From NCBI GenBank assembly GCA_012845835.1, contig JABAKD010000010.1, forward strand, positions 10,544,311-10,608,310: a stretch of DNA of 64,000 nucleotides, written 5' to 3'. The stretch is from Undaria pinnatifida (taxonomy: Eukaryota > Sar > Phaeophyceae > Laminariales > Alariaceae). A program made the position numbers and the translations under genes. This document shows positions 35,357-50,300 of the stretch, piece after piece. The notes beneath the pieces are model-generated. The model was given only the letters and a program-made list of their open reading frames with translations. It had not been told where the DNA came from and made no database searches. Every line of letters begins with the position of its first letter. The first letter of the stretch is position 1.

Positions 35357-38300
35357 ATGCGCTATCGAGCGCAGTTCGGCTCGGGATGGACTCCGGCACC
35401 CCTGCTGCTCGCGGCGCCGGCGCTAATGGTCTACTATTGGATCAATGACACTGGGGGGTTTTCGCCACGTACGGCGTGGATGCTGGCCGATGACGGATCG
35501 ATCAATCCCGGGACTCTTTCGGCTCACATGGACGGCGCCAACTACGGAAGAGGTATGCTACAAATATGAAACGCGTGAGACGTAAACCCCATGTATGCGA
35601 AGTATGAAAGCTCTGTTGTGTATTGTAGATACCCGCGCATGGTACGCGTGATGCTAGCTCGGTTTACTCATTCCAACAGACATCGAACAGCCTTGCTGTT
35701 GATCTCGTGCCGGGTGGTCTGTATCACAGCCATTACAGGAGGTGCTTGGGACTTTAGAGGGGGGGTATGACGAACGAAACTGACGCTTGCAGTACAGTGT
35801 GGCACGCGACGCCATAACATTACCCCTTTTGGGACCCAGGTATCACTACAAAGAAAATGAGAAGTGCGGACTTGCATCCATCTTCCAACCATGTGATCGT
35901 GCAGCATACGAGATTCCATGCTCCAGCCGTGTGGTATATACGAATCTGAGTATTTGCCACCGTTTCGTTTGTTTTGTCGTCGGCGCTGATCGCTGGTTGC
36001 TGATGCCCTAAACACACGCACGAAAACAGTGCAAAGCATGCTGGACGTAACGGCCAAGGTAAAGGCGAGAGCTGAAGCAGCCATCAGAGCGGGGCGGTTG
36101 GTCTGGACGGCCTTGGCCATATCCGTCGACTACCAAGCGTTTGACGTGGCCAAGGTGTGTTGGGATTAAGCTTCACCAAGTGTAATAGGTACAACAGGAC
36201 GGCGAGTTAAAGAAGAGACTGTGCTGAGTGTCGGGAGGGGCTATATACCCGTGCGTTTTTTTGTAATGCCCGTCGAGAGAGGGATCTGATGCGGTCAGTG
36301 TTTGAGGCGGTCATTGTCGCGTCTAGGTTACGGCATTAATGTCGATGCTGCACTATATTCGTACTTTTGGCTAAATTTGGAGTTAGAATGCCAGCGCTCA
36401 TTTGACGAATTCTGCTTATTGTAAATTATCCAAATCTAGGCCCGCACAGAACCGTTACATGTTCTTGATACCTCTCTGAGAAAGAGCAACTGTTCCTGAA
36501 GTCAGTACGTTCAATTTCGAGTGTCCAGAGATACATTAGCGTCCAATTTGGCTTTTGGGGACGTGCACATTATGTTGCCATGCCCGTTCGTCTCAGTATT
36601 CGGGTGCTGTGACGGAAAAGAAAACCTGCGACTACTCTGTAATCGGGTATTTGCGCCGCCTACAGAGTCCGTCAGCGTCTCTCAGCGTACGCCCATGCGC
36701 GTCATACAGTAGAACACACCATGATTGATGTGCGCCGCCACTGCGCACAGCCCGCGGACGCTGGCTGTGACCTTAACACCGGAGCAGCTCAGCGCTTTCT
36801 CGTCGTTCGTTTGGTGGCGCAGCTCATATCGCGCGGAGATCGGCCGCTCTGCGTTATTTTAACGTGTCGGGTGTCATTAATTCAGCCCGCAGACACTACA
36901 GCTGACGTATATATTTGTAATCATTTTGCGCACGTGCTTGAAAACAGTCCGTGACACCGGGGGTTTTCGACAATGAAACAGCGGCAGCCCCTACGATCCT
37001 TACGTATAGCGCGCGATTCGCATCCTCCACTCAGTAGTCGCACCGCGCGACGCCGTTTGCAAGAGTATGTTGTCTCCTTTCCCAACAAAGCGCGACTGAG
37101 GCCGTTTTTCGTGTCCAATCCCTAATCCAACAACTTTCTTCATGGCGGTGTTTCTCTTGCACTGGAGTGTTGTTTTTTTCTTTCTATGGCGAGTGTTGCT
37201 CTGGCATCCTGCTGTCGCCTGTGTTCGTTACGGAGGCGTTTATCCCCTGTATTTGTTGTGGAAGCGTTATGGTTCCTCTTGAAAGAGGAAGCGCTTGCCC
37301 CTTCGTTTGCGTAGAAGACATGAGAGCAGCACAAGAAGAGATGTAAGAACATTCCGCTCGTCGTATAATTGAGTCAGTGAGTGATCAAACGTTACCAGAG
37401 GCAACCTTCTTGAGTGGCAGTAGTCGGGCCAGTCCCACACTTCCTTATCGCATTATGTACCGTATTAAACATCTTACTTTTGGTACCTGAATCCTGTTGG
37501 AACTGCACCCACGTGTTTGGGTAATAACTACTTGGAATTACAGTAGTAGGAATATTCATTGCTTTTCTGAAAGGGTTAGAAACATTATCTCAATAGGTGG
37601 TGGTGGTGATGTTTGCTTTCGGCTGACATTCCGGAGATTTGCAACTTATCATATGATATCAGAGTGTATCGGGTATCACATCGAGCTTGTCGTACTTGAC
37701 ATGTTTTCGCCGGTGGTGGTGGTGGTGGTGGTGGTTTCTTTCGGCAGGCCTTGCGGAGAGCAACTGGTGGCGAGAACAATCCCGCCACGGCCGAGTACGA
37801 GAAACTGCAGGAGGAAATGTGGAACGCCCAGGTCGGTTTGTGTTGCGTATGCGTGCGTGTCTCCTGCTCGTCTGTACTTGGTGGTATTTTCATTGGGAGC
37901 GGGGGGGGTGGGGGGGTACGGTCGTGTCTCGACCTCCCCATCTGAAAACGTCACTATCCGTCTCCCTCAGGCCGACGTACCCGGTTTACAAATGCAAAAC
38001 GTGTTCAACTCTAATTCTGTCCTCGGCAATTCGTCCCCGAAACGGCGGGTGTTGCTGCCAAATTAATCAGCCCAGGCTGCAGATGACGCTCTGCGTTTTT
38101 TGTGAATGTTGCCGTACCGCTCTGAAATTTCTTGGCATGACCGGCTTGAACCGACGACGTACAACATTGAAAGAGCTCAGTCCAGAAGTAGCGTTCGGCG
38201 CGGGCGAAGCGCGAGACGGTATCGTTTCTTGCTGGGGGAAGGGATCCGCACGATGCTGGACGAAGAGGGCCGAACGCGGCGCCGTGGATCTGGTCGAGTT

Positions 38301-41300
38301 CCCGTTATCTTCCGCGTGAACGTGTGTGCGTGCGTGCGCGTGTTGTGTATGGCTGCACCTTTGTCGTGTTCTGGTCGCCTTTTTCGTCTCAATTCATTTC
38401 GTTCCATTTAACTTCGTTTCGTTTGCTTTGGTTTGCCGTGGTTTCGTTTAGTTACATTTCATTTGTGTCGCTTCTTCTGCATCTATCACGCTGGTGTCTG
38501 CCCCACCGCAGGAGGAGCAGAAGAAGAGCGGCATGGAAGCGGAGACTCTGACCGACCCCTTGGTGAGACCGGTTTCAGTAGTAGAGCAGGCCCGAAAAAG
38601 GAAGCTAGATAAGCCGAGGAACGAGGCAGCTTGTGCGTGTTGTTCGCAGCACGCTGAACACCAGGAGCTCCCACATAATAGAGGCGGTTCTCAGACAGTC
38701 ATCTGTGACTGTTCGTTGAGCACACTGACATGGCAGATATGGAATAAATGCTAGTTGGCTCTATTAAAGCCGCTGAAGGGGGTTTCGGTGAGTTGGTGTG
38801 CGTCGTGGAGGGCGTCGTCGTTGCATTCGTACAAAATACCAACAATGCAGCTTGCAAAGATGAGTATTGACCTGAAATTCGTCAAACTCACGGCTGACGT
38901 CCTTGAAAATTAGTTATAAAATAGTCATTCATGGCACCAAAACTCAACCTCGTTGGTCAAGGTCATGTCGGTGCACTTCGCGCGCGCCTGCGTCCCGGCA
39001 CACGAAAAGGGACACGTGTCAACCCGCACAGGTGCCCAGGAATTTTCCCCAGCTAACACATTTTCCAACATATATACACAATATACCGGGAGTATGCCTA
39101 CCCGCAGAACGGCGTCCAGGTGGCAACGGCACGAGAACGGGCATAATAAAAACACTCCACTGCACCCCGCCCTCCTTCCCCGCGCCCCCTCTCCCCCCCT
39201 GCCCCCCCCGCGAACGCCCCCCCCCCCCCCCTTCCCCCCACCCCCCCTTACCCATCCACCCACCCATCCACCCACCCACCCACCCACCCACCCACCCAAC
39301 AAAAAAACTCGATCAGGAACGAGCCTTGGCCCGCGCGCGCAGCAAGTCGTGGCACGCGGCGGTGGCGGTCGCAGCGAAGAAAATGGCGGAGGCGGAGGCG
39401 GCGGGGCTCCGCGCCCCCATGTCGGACTTGCACCGCCGCTCGGCGGAGCGGTTGCGGGAGCTGTGCGCTCGCAACGGAGGCGTTTACGTAAAGCTCGGGC
39501 AGCACCTAGCGCAGCTGGACTTCGTTCTTCCCCCCGAATTCATCGAGGTGTTGAGGTGTATGTTAGATCAGGTGGGGAAACGCACATCAGAGTCGGCTGT
39601 GGGACTGTATAGGGGAAATAACGGAGACGGGAGGGGCGAGCGAGGGCAAGGAGGTAGGGACGAGGGACAAGAGAAAACGAGGTCCGCAAGACGTAAATTT
39701 CAAGGAATGTTGCCATTGGGCCGCTTTCTTCCGTCGAGTCCAGTGTCCCTCCCACCCCCGCCCCCGCCCCCCCGTCGCGCGCGTTCGTTGTTGTCTTCGC
39801 CACCACCGGCGCTCGAAAAGCTTTATGCCGTGTTTGGAGGCCGAATGTGCGCAGCTGAGCGCGACCTACTGGTCCGACTAACAACTCTCCGTGATCTCTA
39901 ATGAGAAAAAATAACAAAAGCGGGTAATCCATTCCCTTATGTGGAAGACAGGGTCGGAGATACCTATTGTAGATATCGTAGCACGCATGCGCGAAAGGAC
40001 ACGTCACCGGTTAGGCAGTGTAAGATCTCGGGTCGCGAGCGGTCTCCCTGTTATTGACGGCGTTGACTCCGTCCCCGGATAAGTAGCTGCCGGGTATGTC
40101 ACGCGGCAGATTTGTGGTGGATCCCTGATACCCCACGATTCAGCATAGACCTAGAACTCTCCATGCCTCACTGTAACGAAGATAATTTTTTTCGGGTTGC
40201 GTCGGCCGAGAAAGACGATCTACAAGGTAACCCCGTACCAAGTATTAGACCTCTTACATATGAGATGGCACGTGGCGTGTATCAGCTCTTAGCGAAGGCC
40301 ACGGTTAGGTGAGCCTGTAGGAGCAGAGCTCCCAATACAGGAGAAGAGAAGATGATGATGTTGGTCAGCAACTCCAAGCCGATATATATGTTGATTAGTT
40401 GACTTCAGGTGTAGAGATCTGAGGTGGAGATGTGGAGATGTGGAGTGACCACGTGAGGGGCGTGCGCGTGGTGCGCTGCTCGTAGCTCAAAGACACATAT
40501 ACCCTCAGTATCCGGTACGAACAAAAACAAAAACCAAGCTATGACCCCAAGAAGCAAAATGCCCCAAAACGAGATCCTACAGCCTTGTTGTTTAACAACT
40601 CATATTTCAGGGTGTGTATGTGATCATGACCCTACGTAGCCTATCTTGTTACTTCAGCAACAACTCGTATCTTGAATATCTTGCTACCGCTTCCACGAGG
40701 GATACCTTAGAGTGTCCCTCTCAGCGTGTACGAGTACGTACTACATGTACCAGGTATCTGGATACGATTAGCCTGTACACTGCTGTGTATCATGTATCCA
40801 ATATCCAAGACATTGCTGCTGAGACTTCGAGCTTGCTACGTGCTGCGTCGATAAACGACAACTACCAGACTGAAAACTGTCTGTCGTACTAGCTGCGACT
40901 TGCAATGTATATCAGATTACTTTCAAGTGTTATCAAGTAACGACATGATGGTTGCTGACAAGTACCATCTCTAACACCCAAGCAGGGCTTTACGTTTGGT
41001 CTCCACTGAGGGGGCTGGACCAGCATCAGCACCCCCTCGTTCGTGTCCACAAACAGATCGCGCCATCGATCGCGGCTCCACTTTTTTTTTTTTTTTCCGA
41101 TGTTCGTGCACCGTCGCGATTCCCGCGGCGTTTTTTTTCGTGGAAGCAGGCGCCCCAAACTCCCATCGAGGGCGTGCGAGAGGTCATCATGGAGGAGCTG
41201 GGCGAGTACCCGGAGACCCTCTGGCGTAGCTTTGATGCAGTGCCGATAGCCTCTGCCTCGTTGGCCCAAGTACATCGTGCCGTGGGCTGGAACGGCGAGC

Positions 41301-44300
41301 AGCTGGCTATCAAGGTAGGGGGAGTGGGGGAGATGGGGGACAGAGGGACAGGGGGGGAAGTACTCGTTACCATGCGTGGCAGTAGTGTGTCAGACCGTAG
41401 ACTCTCGCATTCTAGGAGCAGAGGAGGGTGTGCAGGGAGGGGGAAGGTGGGGAGGTGGGGAGGCCGGGGGGGGGAGGGGGAGGGGAGGGGGGAGGGGGCG
41501 GGGGGTTGGCAACGATGAAGGAAAAGCGGGGAAATCGCTCAGTCGCATCGTGCGCTTCTACGTGCGTGGTGGCTTGGGTCGTCCTGCGCTCTGCCCGCGC
41601 CTCGGTTGCTGCAGGGGTGCAGTAAGGGTTTTCGTTGGTTTTTTTTTCAGGGGTGTTGAGAGCGCCGGCCACCTCTATGTATCATGCATATCCTCCTTCT
41701 GTTGTTGGTGCAGATATTTTTTCAGGTAACGCAGTTATTCCAAATGTATCCACACACACAAGCCAAGCCCCGTGGAAACGGGCAGGGTAGGAGCTCAGCT
41801 CAACTGCTGTAGCCCGTGTTTTGCGCGCGGAATATGCCATTGTTGGAGGCTGGCGTCAAAACTCCGAAATCGCCAGTTGGGATGGAAGTTGACCCAACTT
41901 ATCGGATGCTAGCGTTGAGTAGCTGTTGGTTCGACCCCGAGGGCGTTTCCCCTCTCGTGGTCGGCCTTGACCATGTTGTCGGTTGACCTTCAATCCAACT
42001 GTACCGGGGTTGATACAGTACGCTTGTGCCGCAAGCCAGTGGTCACCTCGAGATCTGCCGACTGTCCCCGAGAAAAGCGGCGCCTATCCTTCAGAGCCTC
42101 GTTGTTGCTGAACAAGGTGCGTCCTCGCATGTGCCATTATAATAGCCCTGCTGCGCTGTGCGGCGTTGTGGGTGGAGATGGATGTAGACGAAAGAGGGCG
42201 CAGGGCATCGGGCGATTGTGACGCAGCTAAACGAATTGAAAAGCAGCGAAACGAATTGAAAAGGGTACCGAGATGCATGAAATGGGCAGAAGAGCCGAAA
42301 GAGGAGGTTGTTGCCTCCACTGATGCAAGCGAACGCTAGCCACAACCGAGCATCATTGCTCAGAGAACAGGAATACCAACACAGTGGCGGTCTCTCTATG
42401 GTTGCGGCATGTGCTAGCCAGCAATACCTGCACTGTACCAGACATCGGCACTGTTGGGTGTTGTACCGGAGTGGTAATTACAGCGGGTTTCAGTCGTTCC
42501 AAGCGATTTCACCGACACTAAAGAGGGACGACAACCGTAGGGTGCAACATAATAATTAACATGTCGTACACCTTTGTCTGCTTGCTTTTGCGCACCCGCG
42601 AAATGAAGGTCCAGCATCAAGGTCTCCGAGAAACGTCGACGGGGGATGTCGACGCGGTCACCCTGGTGGTCGGTGTGGTGGATTCCCTGTTCCCCAAGTT
42701 TTCGTACAAATGGCTGGCGGACGAGGTGGAGAGAAACCTCCCCAAGGAACTGGATTTTCTGCACGAGGCCAGCAACAGCCGCAAGTGAGACAGCCGTTGC
42801 GAGCGAGAGGGCCGTTGGAGCCGGGCCGCGCGCTGCTGAACCTGTCATGTGTTACATACCACGCTCTTACGCGTTATCAGATTATTCACGGTTGTTGAAC
42901 CTCATTCGCTCAAAGGTTGCACCGCATTCCCCCCCCCCCCCCGTTTCCCAGTCGGTGCATGCCTAGTATATGAGAACTCGAACTGATTGAAGTTGCATGT
43001 GCTCGCTCGAAAAGTCGAAAAAATTGCAGTAAGTTTGCCGAATATACTGATAGGAAGTCGACGGCTAGGTATTAGTTGGCTACTGTAGGTCAGTAGGCTT
43101 TTCGGTTAGTTGCGCATGGGAACTTGAATGATTTCTGCTTTTCTGTATTTGACTGGTGCGTTTTGTGGCTAGCTATGTGGTTTGCGTCGGGCATGACTTT
43201 ATTCAGTTGGCCGGCTGACTTTTCCACCCAGCTGATAACCTAGTAACTAGCCGTCAAACCCAGCCAAGGCTCGCAACCTTAATATCAAGGGTTGGGGCAT
43301 CATACATAGCGTCAAGTAAGAGGGTGTGGACAGCCGCATAGTGTATTCCCACACGCCCTCGAGACGCACCTAGATGTCTTCGCTACGGAGGAGGGCGCTC
43401 GGACGACAGGCTGTCAGGGCAGACACATCCCTGTTCGAAAAATTGAACGATAGCGTACAACACCGACGGTGTTAATAACACGCGGTGTGGTGCTGTCTAT
43501 GCGGTGGGACTCGCTCGAGATCTGTTCCCGCCCGCGGCACATTGAACAGTTTTTTCTTGTGTAAACACACACTAATAAACACGAACGCATGCTCAGGGTC
43601 TGTTCCAGGATCTGTTGTTTGTTGTTGTTGTTGTTGTTGTCTCGCATTAATTCTTGTAAAAAATCTAGAGCCAGTGGTCACCCAAAGGTGCTGGAGCCCT
43701 AGGAAGATCCGAAAAACCGAATGAAATCATAATTCGTCCGGGGAATACTACGCTTTCCCACCTAAAACGCACGATACGAAGAAGGCGCACGAGTGAAATG
43801 ATCCAAGGTTATATTCTGAAGGGTTTGTGGATTCCGGGTAAGGGTATGGGAGTCTTACAGAACTTCCAGAAGTTTCAGGTACGGGTATGAAAGTGTTACA
43901 TAACTTCCAGAAGTTCCGGGTATTGTGGCACGGGCGTACAGAACTCACAGAAGTTCCGGGCGGATACGAAAGGTGCTGTACCCGTACCCCGGGTATTGTG
44001 GCACGGGGTGTACAGAACTCACAGAAGTTCCGGGTACGGGTATGAATGTTCTACAGAACTAACAGAAGTTCGGGCACGGGTATGAAAGTCTTACAGAACT
44101 TCCAGAAGTTCCGGGTATTGTGGCACGGGCGTACAGAACTTACAGAAGTTTTGGGTACGGGTAATACCCGGGTAAATGCACACCCCCTCGGGGGGAAGTT
44201 CGATTTGGAGGATTTAGTCCAACTTGATGGCATGTTCTCACTGGGCCAATGTCCCCAAGGCAATCTGTCGTAGCTTGAAGGGAATTATGAATTATCGACA

Positions 44301-47300
44301 AAACCACCACCGAGAGAGGCGATAAATCGTGAACCTCAATGAGTGGCGACCGGGGCAACAGCCGCGCTCACGGCTATACTGCGCTGTAACAGATTATACC
44401 ATAGCGTACCCCGGCTCTGGCGCGTCAAAACAAACAATAATGGCGGTCGCAAGCCCATATTTGCCACCACAGCTCGACAAGCCGAGGGCCGCGACAAAGA
44501 AGAAGCGAAACTACCGAAAACACAGAAGATAGTTCTAGACGTCGATGGTTGCTGCATCACCGTCACGGCAGATCTATGTATTATTCCGATCAGGAAAAAC
44601 ATTGACAATATGCAATACGTGGTTTCCCGATAGGAGCCAAATTCGTATGATTCCAACAAATCGAATCGATTTCAATTCAATTCATAAAAAATGAATATAT
44701 TGGATTCAAAAGTGTCCTTCGTTAATATGGTACGTGCCCACGGGTTAGAAAGGAGATAAACATGAATAGGACCTACATCGTACTGAGTAGGTGCTACTAT
44801 CGTCTGCGATACGTACTGCTACTACAGCTGTACATTCGGTGTTCGGTTCGTTTTACTGACGGCAAGATATGACATCATATTGGAACGCATAATACACTCT
44901 TTCGGCTATTCAACCTGAATTAATGCATGTGGGCTCCCCGGATATTGTAACAAAGGTATACCCGTACCCCGGGTATTGAGCTAAAGTCTTGAAGAAATTC
45001 CGGGTACGGTACGGAAGTGTCACAGAACTCACAGAAGTTCCGGGTATTGTGGCACGGGCGTACAGAACTCACATACGTTATAAAAATGACACACCCGTAA
45101 CCCGGGTACTTGTGGCACTGGCGCATAGAACTTCCAGAAGTTCCGGGTACGGGTATGAATGTCGTGCAGAACTTCCAGAAGTTCCGGGTACGGGTATGAA
45201 TGTCCTACAGAACTCACAGAAGTTCTTTGTAGGGTAATACCCGGGGTAAATACCCCGGGTATGGTTTGTGCGTACCCTACAGAACCCAACCTTGAAATGA
45301 TCCAATGTGCAAACTGAACTCACATGGCCGCGGGTATCCACTCAACTACAGCATCGAGTTCCCCCGTTCCCACAACTAACCAACTCGCGGCTGCAAACTA
45401 TAGCGGTTGCTGTCTGGAGTGCTGTCTGCACCGTACGAACCGCACGGTAATCGTGAGCACAGACGAACACGCCTGCTGTCTGGAGTGCTGTCGGAGTGAC
45501 GACCCGCGGGCATGTAGTGGAAAAAGAGCAATCGAACCAAAACCACCATACAAATATCAATGATCGCCACGTCTTCCCGAGCTATCTGACAGTACCAGCC
45601 CGCGGCGGATTGAACGTGATGTTCTTGTATACGTGTGTGTTCGTGTGGCGATTGTGTGTTGTTGTCTTTGCTGCACATCCCAGGTGTGCGGCAATGTTCG
45701 AGGGGCGGAGTGATATATGCGTGCCCCCCGTCGTGGCGGAGCAGACGACAGAAAGGGTGCTGACCATGCGCTTCGAGCCGGTGAGATGTAATTTTTGTTT
45801 TGCGTGTGTTGTGCAGAGCGTCGACGCGCGCACTGATGATGCCGATACTGATTGTGAAGATGACGATGATGACAACGATGATGATAACGATGATGATGCT
45901 GATGATGATGATGCTGATGATGATGATGCTGATGATGATGATGCTGATGATGATGATGCTGATGATGATGATGGCGATGATTATTGTTGTGATAATGATG
46001 ATGATCTCACATTATTAGCTCGTTTCCCCGAAATCTAGCCCGTCGTCACAAAAAGACAACAAATATCGAAAAAAGTCGAGTACAAATACGAAATTAAGTG
46101 TACGGTGTAAGACGATGATGATAACGATGATGATGGCGATGGTGATGATGATGCTGATGATGATGATGATGATGATGATGACGATCATGATGATTATTGT
46201 TGTGATAGTGATGATGATCTCACATTAGCTCGTTTCACCGAAATCTAGCCCGTCGTCACAAAAAGACAACAAATATCGAAAAAAGTCAAGCACAAATACG
46301 AAATTAAGTGTACCGTGTAAGGTCCCTGCTGCGCTGTGCTGCGTTGTGGGTGGAAATAGACCGACGGTAGACGAGGAAGAGGTCACGGGATATCGCCACG
46401 TGTGTCGCAGCTCTTGTCGACATGAACAGCGTGCCGAAATGCATGACACGGACAGAGGGGCTGAAGAAGGAGGTCGCCTCCAATGTCGCAAGCGAACCTG
46501 TCACGACCAAGCACTGTCACAACCGCACGCGTGGATTGTAACGGTCGAGAGTAGCGACCTGGTGCATCCTTCACCGAGGTTCCCAAGCCTACGCGGTGTT
46601 CTCTGGATATTTTATAAGTTATCATCGCGTGTGAATCGAGCGACTCTTGCAGCAGCAATAAACAAGGCAACCACGTGTCGGTGGAATGTCGGTCTGTGCG
46701 GTACGTGGTGCAAGCGCGACCAGGGAAGCACGTGCTTGTTGAAAAAAAATGCGGTGGTCGAAACCCATCGTTTCGCGAAGGCGCTCGTCGCGGGTTCGAC
46801 CATGAGCAGCCGCTGTCGACAGGTAGCTGTATCCCCACCGATTGAACATTATGTAGTCGGACATTTTTCAGGGTTGTTAACGGTTATCCGTCCGTGCACG
46901 GTGCGTTTTTTTCAAATCGAAAATCCTATGGTCCGGTTCGGTGCGGTTTTAAGAAATCGGACATCTTACGGTGCGGTTCGGTGCGGTTTTCGGATATTGT
47001 AAAACTACGGTGCGGTTCGGTGCTGTGATACGTCTTACGGTGCGGTTCGGTGCGGTTTTGAAAATTAGAAAATCCTACGGATCGGTTCGGTGCGGTTTTC
47101 CAAAATTGTAAATAGTAAGGTGCGGTTCGGTGTTTTCATGTATCCCACGGTGGGATTCGGTGCGGTTTTCAGAAATCAGGAATCCTACGGGGCGGTTCGG
47201 TGCGGTTTTCAGATATGGCAAACCTTACGGTGCGGTTCGGTGCTGTGGTGAATCTTACGGTGCGGTTCGGTGCGGTTTTCAGATATGGCAAACCTTACGG

Positions 47301-50300
47301 TGCGGTTCGGTGCTGTGGTGAATCTTACGGTGCGGTTCGGTGCGGTTCCCCGTTGGACGCGTTTTGCTACGGTACCCGTAGGGAAAACCGTATAAAACCG
47401 TGTCTTCCCTACGGTGCACCGTATGAATAAACCGTACAAAACACAAAACGCGGTTTCGTACGGTTCTCAAGCTTTTCTCGGTGCATTAACGAAACGGCTG
47501 TTCTCCACGGTGCGCCGTATGAATAAACCGCACAAAACGGCGGTTTCGTACGGTTTTCTCGCCTTTTATCGGTGCACGGACGAAACCACTGCTGTATTTT
47601 GTACTGTTTCTCTACGGTGCACCATAGTTATAAGCCTCACAACCCGCGGGTGCGTACGTACGGCTTTCTGTCGTTTTTTCACTTTTAGACGAAGTCGTCA
47701 GCAACAACAACAGTTAACAGGTCCTATGCGCGTAAAGAGACAGATTCAATAAACCGATTTGCACATACATATCATCCGCAAAAAATAGGTGAACATTCCG
47801 TAAGGTGCACGATGCGTCCGGTGACAATCTTCGTCGAACTCACAGCTGACGTCGTGAGAAAATAATATTGTAAAATATAATGTGAGGTTTGGTTCCCAGC
47901 GTAGGTGCTTGTATAGTACCTGGTTGTCCGGCTCATCGTGTCATACATTTTTCCAGACTTGGTGACGTGAGTCTACATGCTGCACATTGCTCTCTTAGTT
48001 GCATGGGACATTTTTTGCAACCCGACGGTATACTGCTGAAAACGCCTAGCAGCGTGGGTAGGCACAATTCGATACGAGTCAACGGCAAGGGGAGAAAATG
48101 CTGATATCTTCTCGCGATAAAAATGAAGGCACGTACCGTAGTGGGCAGGGAGGAGGAAGGACCGCTATGTGACCCCGGATCTGAGTTGCTACTGGGAGGG
48201 AGCGCGAGAGTAGTGCGAGGATAATAAATGGGACGAAAAATGTACACAGGGTATATGTAAATAGGTGCACCATTTTTTTTCCTGCAAGGTTTCTTGGGGC
48301 TTCAGTAGCCATCACCCAAAACTTTTCTTCGGAGTATAAGCTGAAAAATACAGCCCGAGGAACAAATCCATGACCTACTTTTTGTTGTGGTAGATATGCA
48401 ACAAAACAGAACTGAACAAAAATGGCGGAAACAGACAAAAAAACATTCGACTATTATAGGACTGGGTTGCCGAAAACGTCTTGTTTGATACTACAGCATT
48501 AGTCTGGCAGTAGTAGTATACCACTACTACTGCGAAACGCTGTACAGCGCTGCTACGTATCATAGCACCTTGTGAATTACCCAAGCACCTTTCATGGAGA
48601 CCGGTACTCCTTCCCCCGTCAAGCCCACCCACGGATACGTTCCTGGTACTTGCTGCTTGCTGCTAGTGGTGCTGCTCGAGCCCTACTGCTGTTTCATGTA
48701 CCGGAAACATTGCCCTGTTCGCTCATCACGAGCACAACCACGGATTTCCGTCATTCCCAGTACATACAGCAGCAGCAGTAATCATATTTTCTATTTTCTG
48801 TAATAATACCAGAATACCAAGTATTCTTACTTTTTTTTTTCTCGTGGTTGTCAAGCATTCCACATTATTTATACATACATACCAGGTATATTATACACAC
48901 GTGACACATATATAGCTGCCTCCCCCCCCCCCCCATGATGAACTGGTGCATTTTTTCCGAAACCGTCAGATCTATCCCCTTGAAGGATTTATAGTTTCCA
49001 CGCACAAATTGAACTGCCCCGCCCGTACCCCCCCCCCCCCCCCCCCTCCCCCACCCCACCCCCGCTCCCTTTTGATCAAAACCAGGCCCCCATGTCCTTA
49101 AAAACTCCGCCCTCCCCTCACCGGTTATTCGACTCACAGGATTCACTTGATAAACGGATGCATTTCCTTCCACAGCTGTCATATTTTGTCCCCCTCAGAA
49201 ACGGGTTTTATAGTTTCCGCGCACAGACTGCCTAACATCACCCTGTTGACCCTGATAGCTACACTGTAGTTGCAAGGGGAGTCGCCGATCTATATCCTTA
49301 ATGAGGACACACAACCCGTAATACGCGCGATCGGAGTATCACACACAGCTTGCAAAGATGAGTTTCGACAAAATCTTCGATCTCACAGCTGGAGTGTATT
49401 TTTGTTTTTTATAATATATACGTGGTATATACGTACAAGAGTATACTTGGTACCCTCGGGTATCATACATTCGGAGCTGGTATGATAAACCATGCCTACG
49501 TGAATTAAGCAACCAGGAAATAGAACACTTTTTTTTGCACGTACATTTTTTACGCCAAAACGTCAACAAACCGTGATGAACCGTACAAAACCGTGATGAT
49601 TCTGTACGCAGCACGGTTCCACGGTCGATGGAACCGCGGTTTGTCTACGGTTTAATGTAAACCGCACCGTTGAAAAAACGATCTAACGGTTTTTGGCTTG
49701 ATACACACGGTGCGGTGCGGTTTCGATGGCGTTCCTACGGTGCGGTTCGGTGCGGTTTTTCGGATATTTTAAATCGTACGGTGCGGTTCGGTGCTTTGAT
49801 ATATCCTACGGGGCGGTTCATTCGGTACGGTTTTGAAGATTAGAAAATCCTTCGCTGCGGTTTGGTGCTATTTTCAGATTTCGTGAACCCTACGGTGCGG
49901 TTCGGTTATATTTCATGTCCTTCGGTGCAGGTCGGTGCGGTTTTCCAATATCGTTAAACTACCGTGTGGTGCGGTGCGGTTTTGGAGAGGGCGAAAATCC
50001 TACGGTGCGGTTCCGAACCGATAGGAAAAACCGCACCGTAAAGATCCCTGACATTTTTTACCCATGCGGATCTCTGCTTTCCCAATTCGTTGAGACACGA
50101 AGATTGTCATTACAGAAAGCATCCCTGGTAGCAGTTTCTTCACGAACCCTGCGTGTGGTCTGTACGATCGTCTATTCCGGAAAAATTACGGGTAGGTAGA
50201 CTGTTAAAGCGTCGCATCCGCCAGCGTGCGTCTAAATCAAGAAGGAACGAGCCTTTCGCGAGCCGCGCCGCCCGCAAGCACCCCAAGCCGAACGTGTGAT

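Noticed and set aside
45496-46038. Aspartate-rich ORF resembling an acidic protein
   Set aside because: It combines ADCK1 exon 8 in frame with the intronic GAT microsatellite beyond the donor at 45780.
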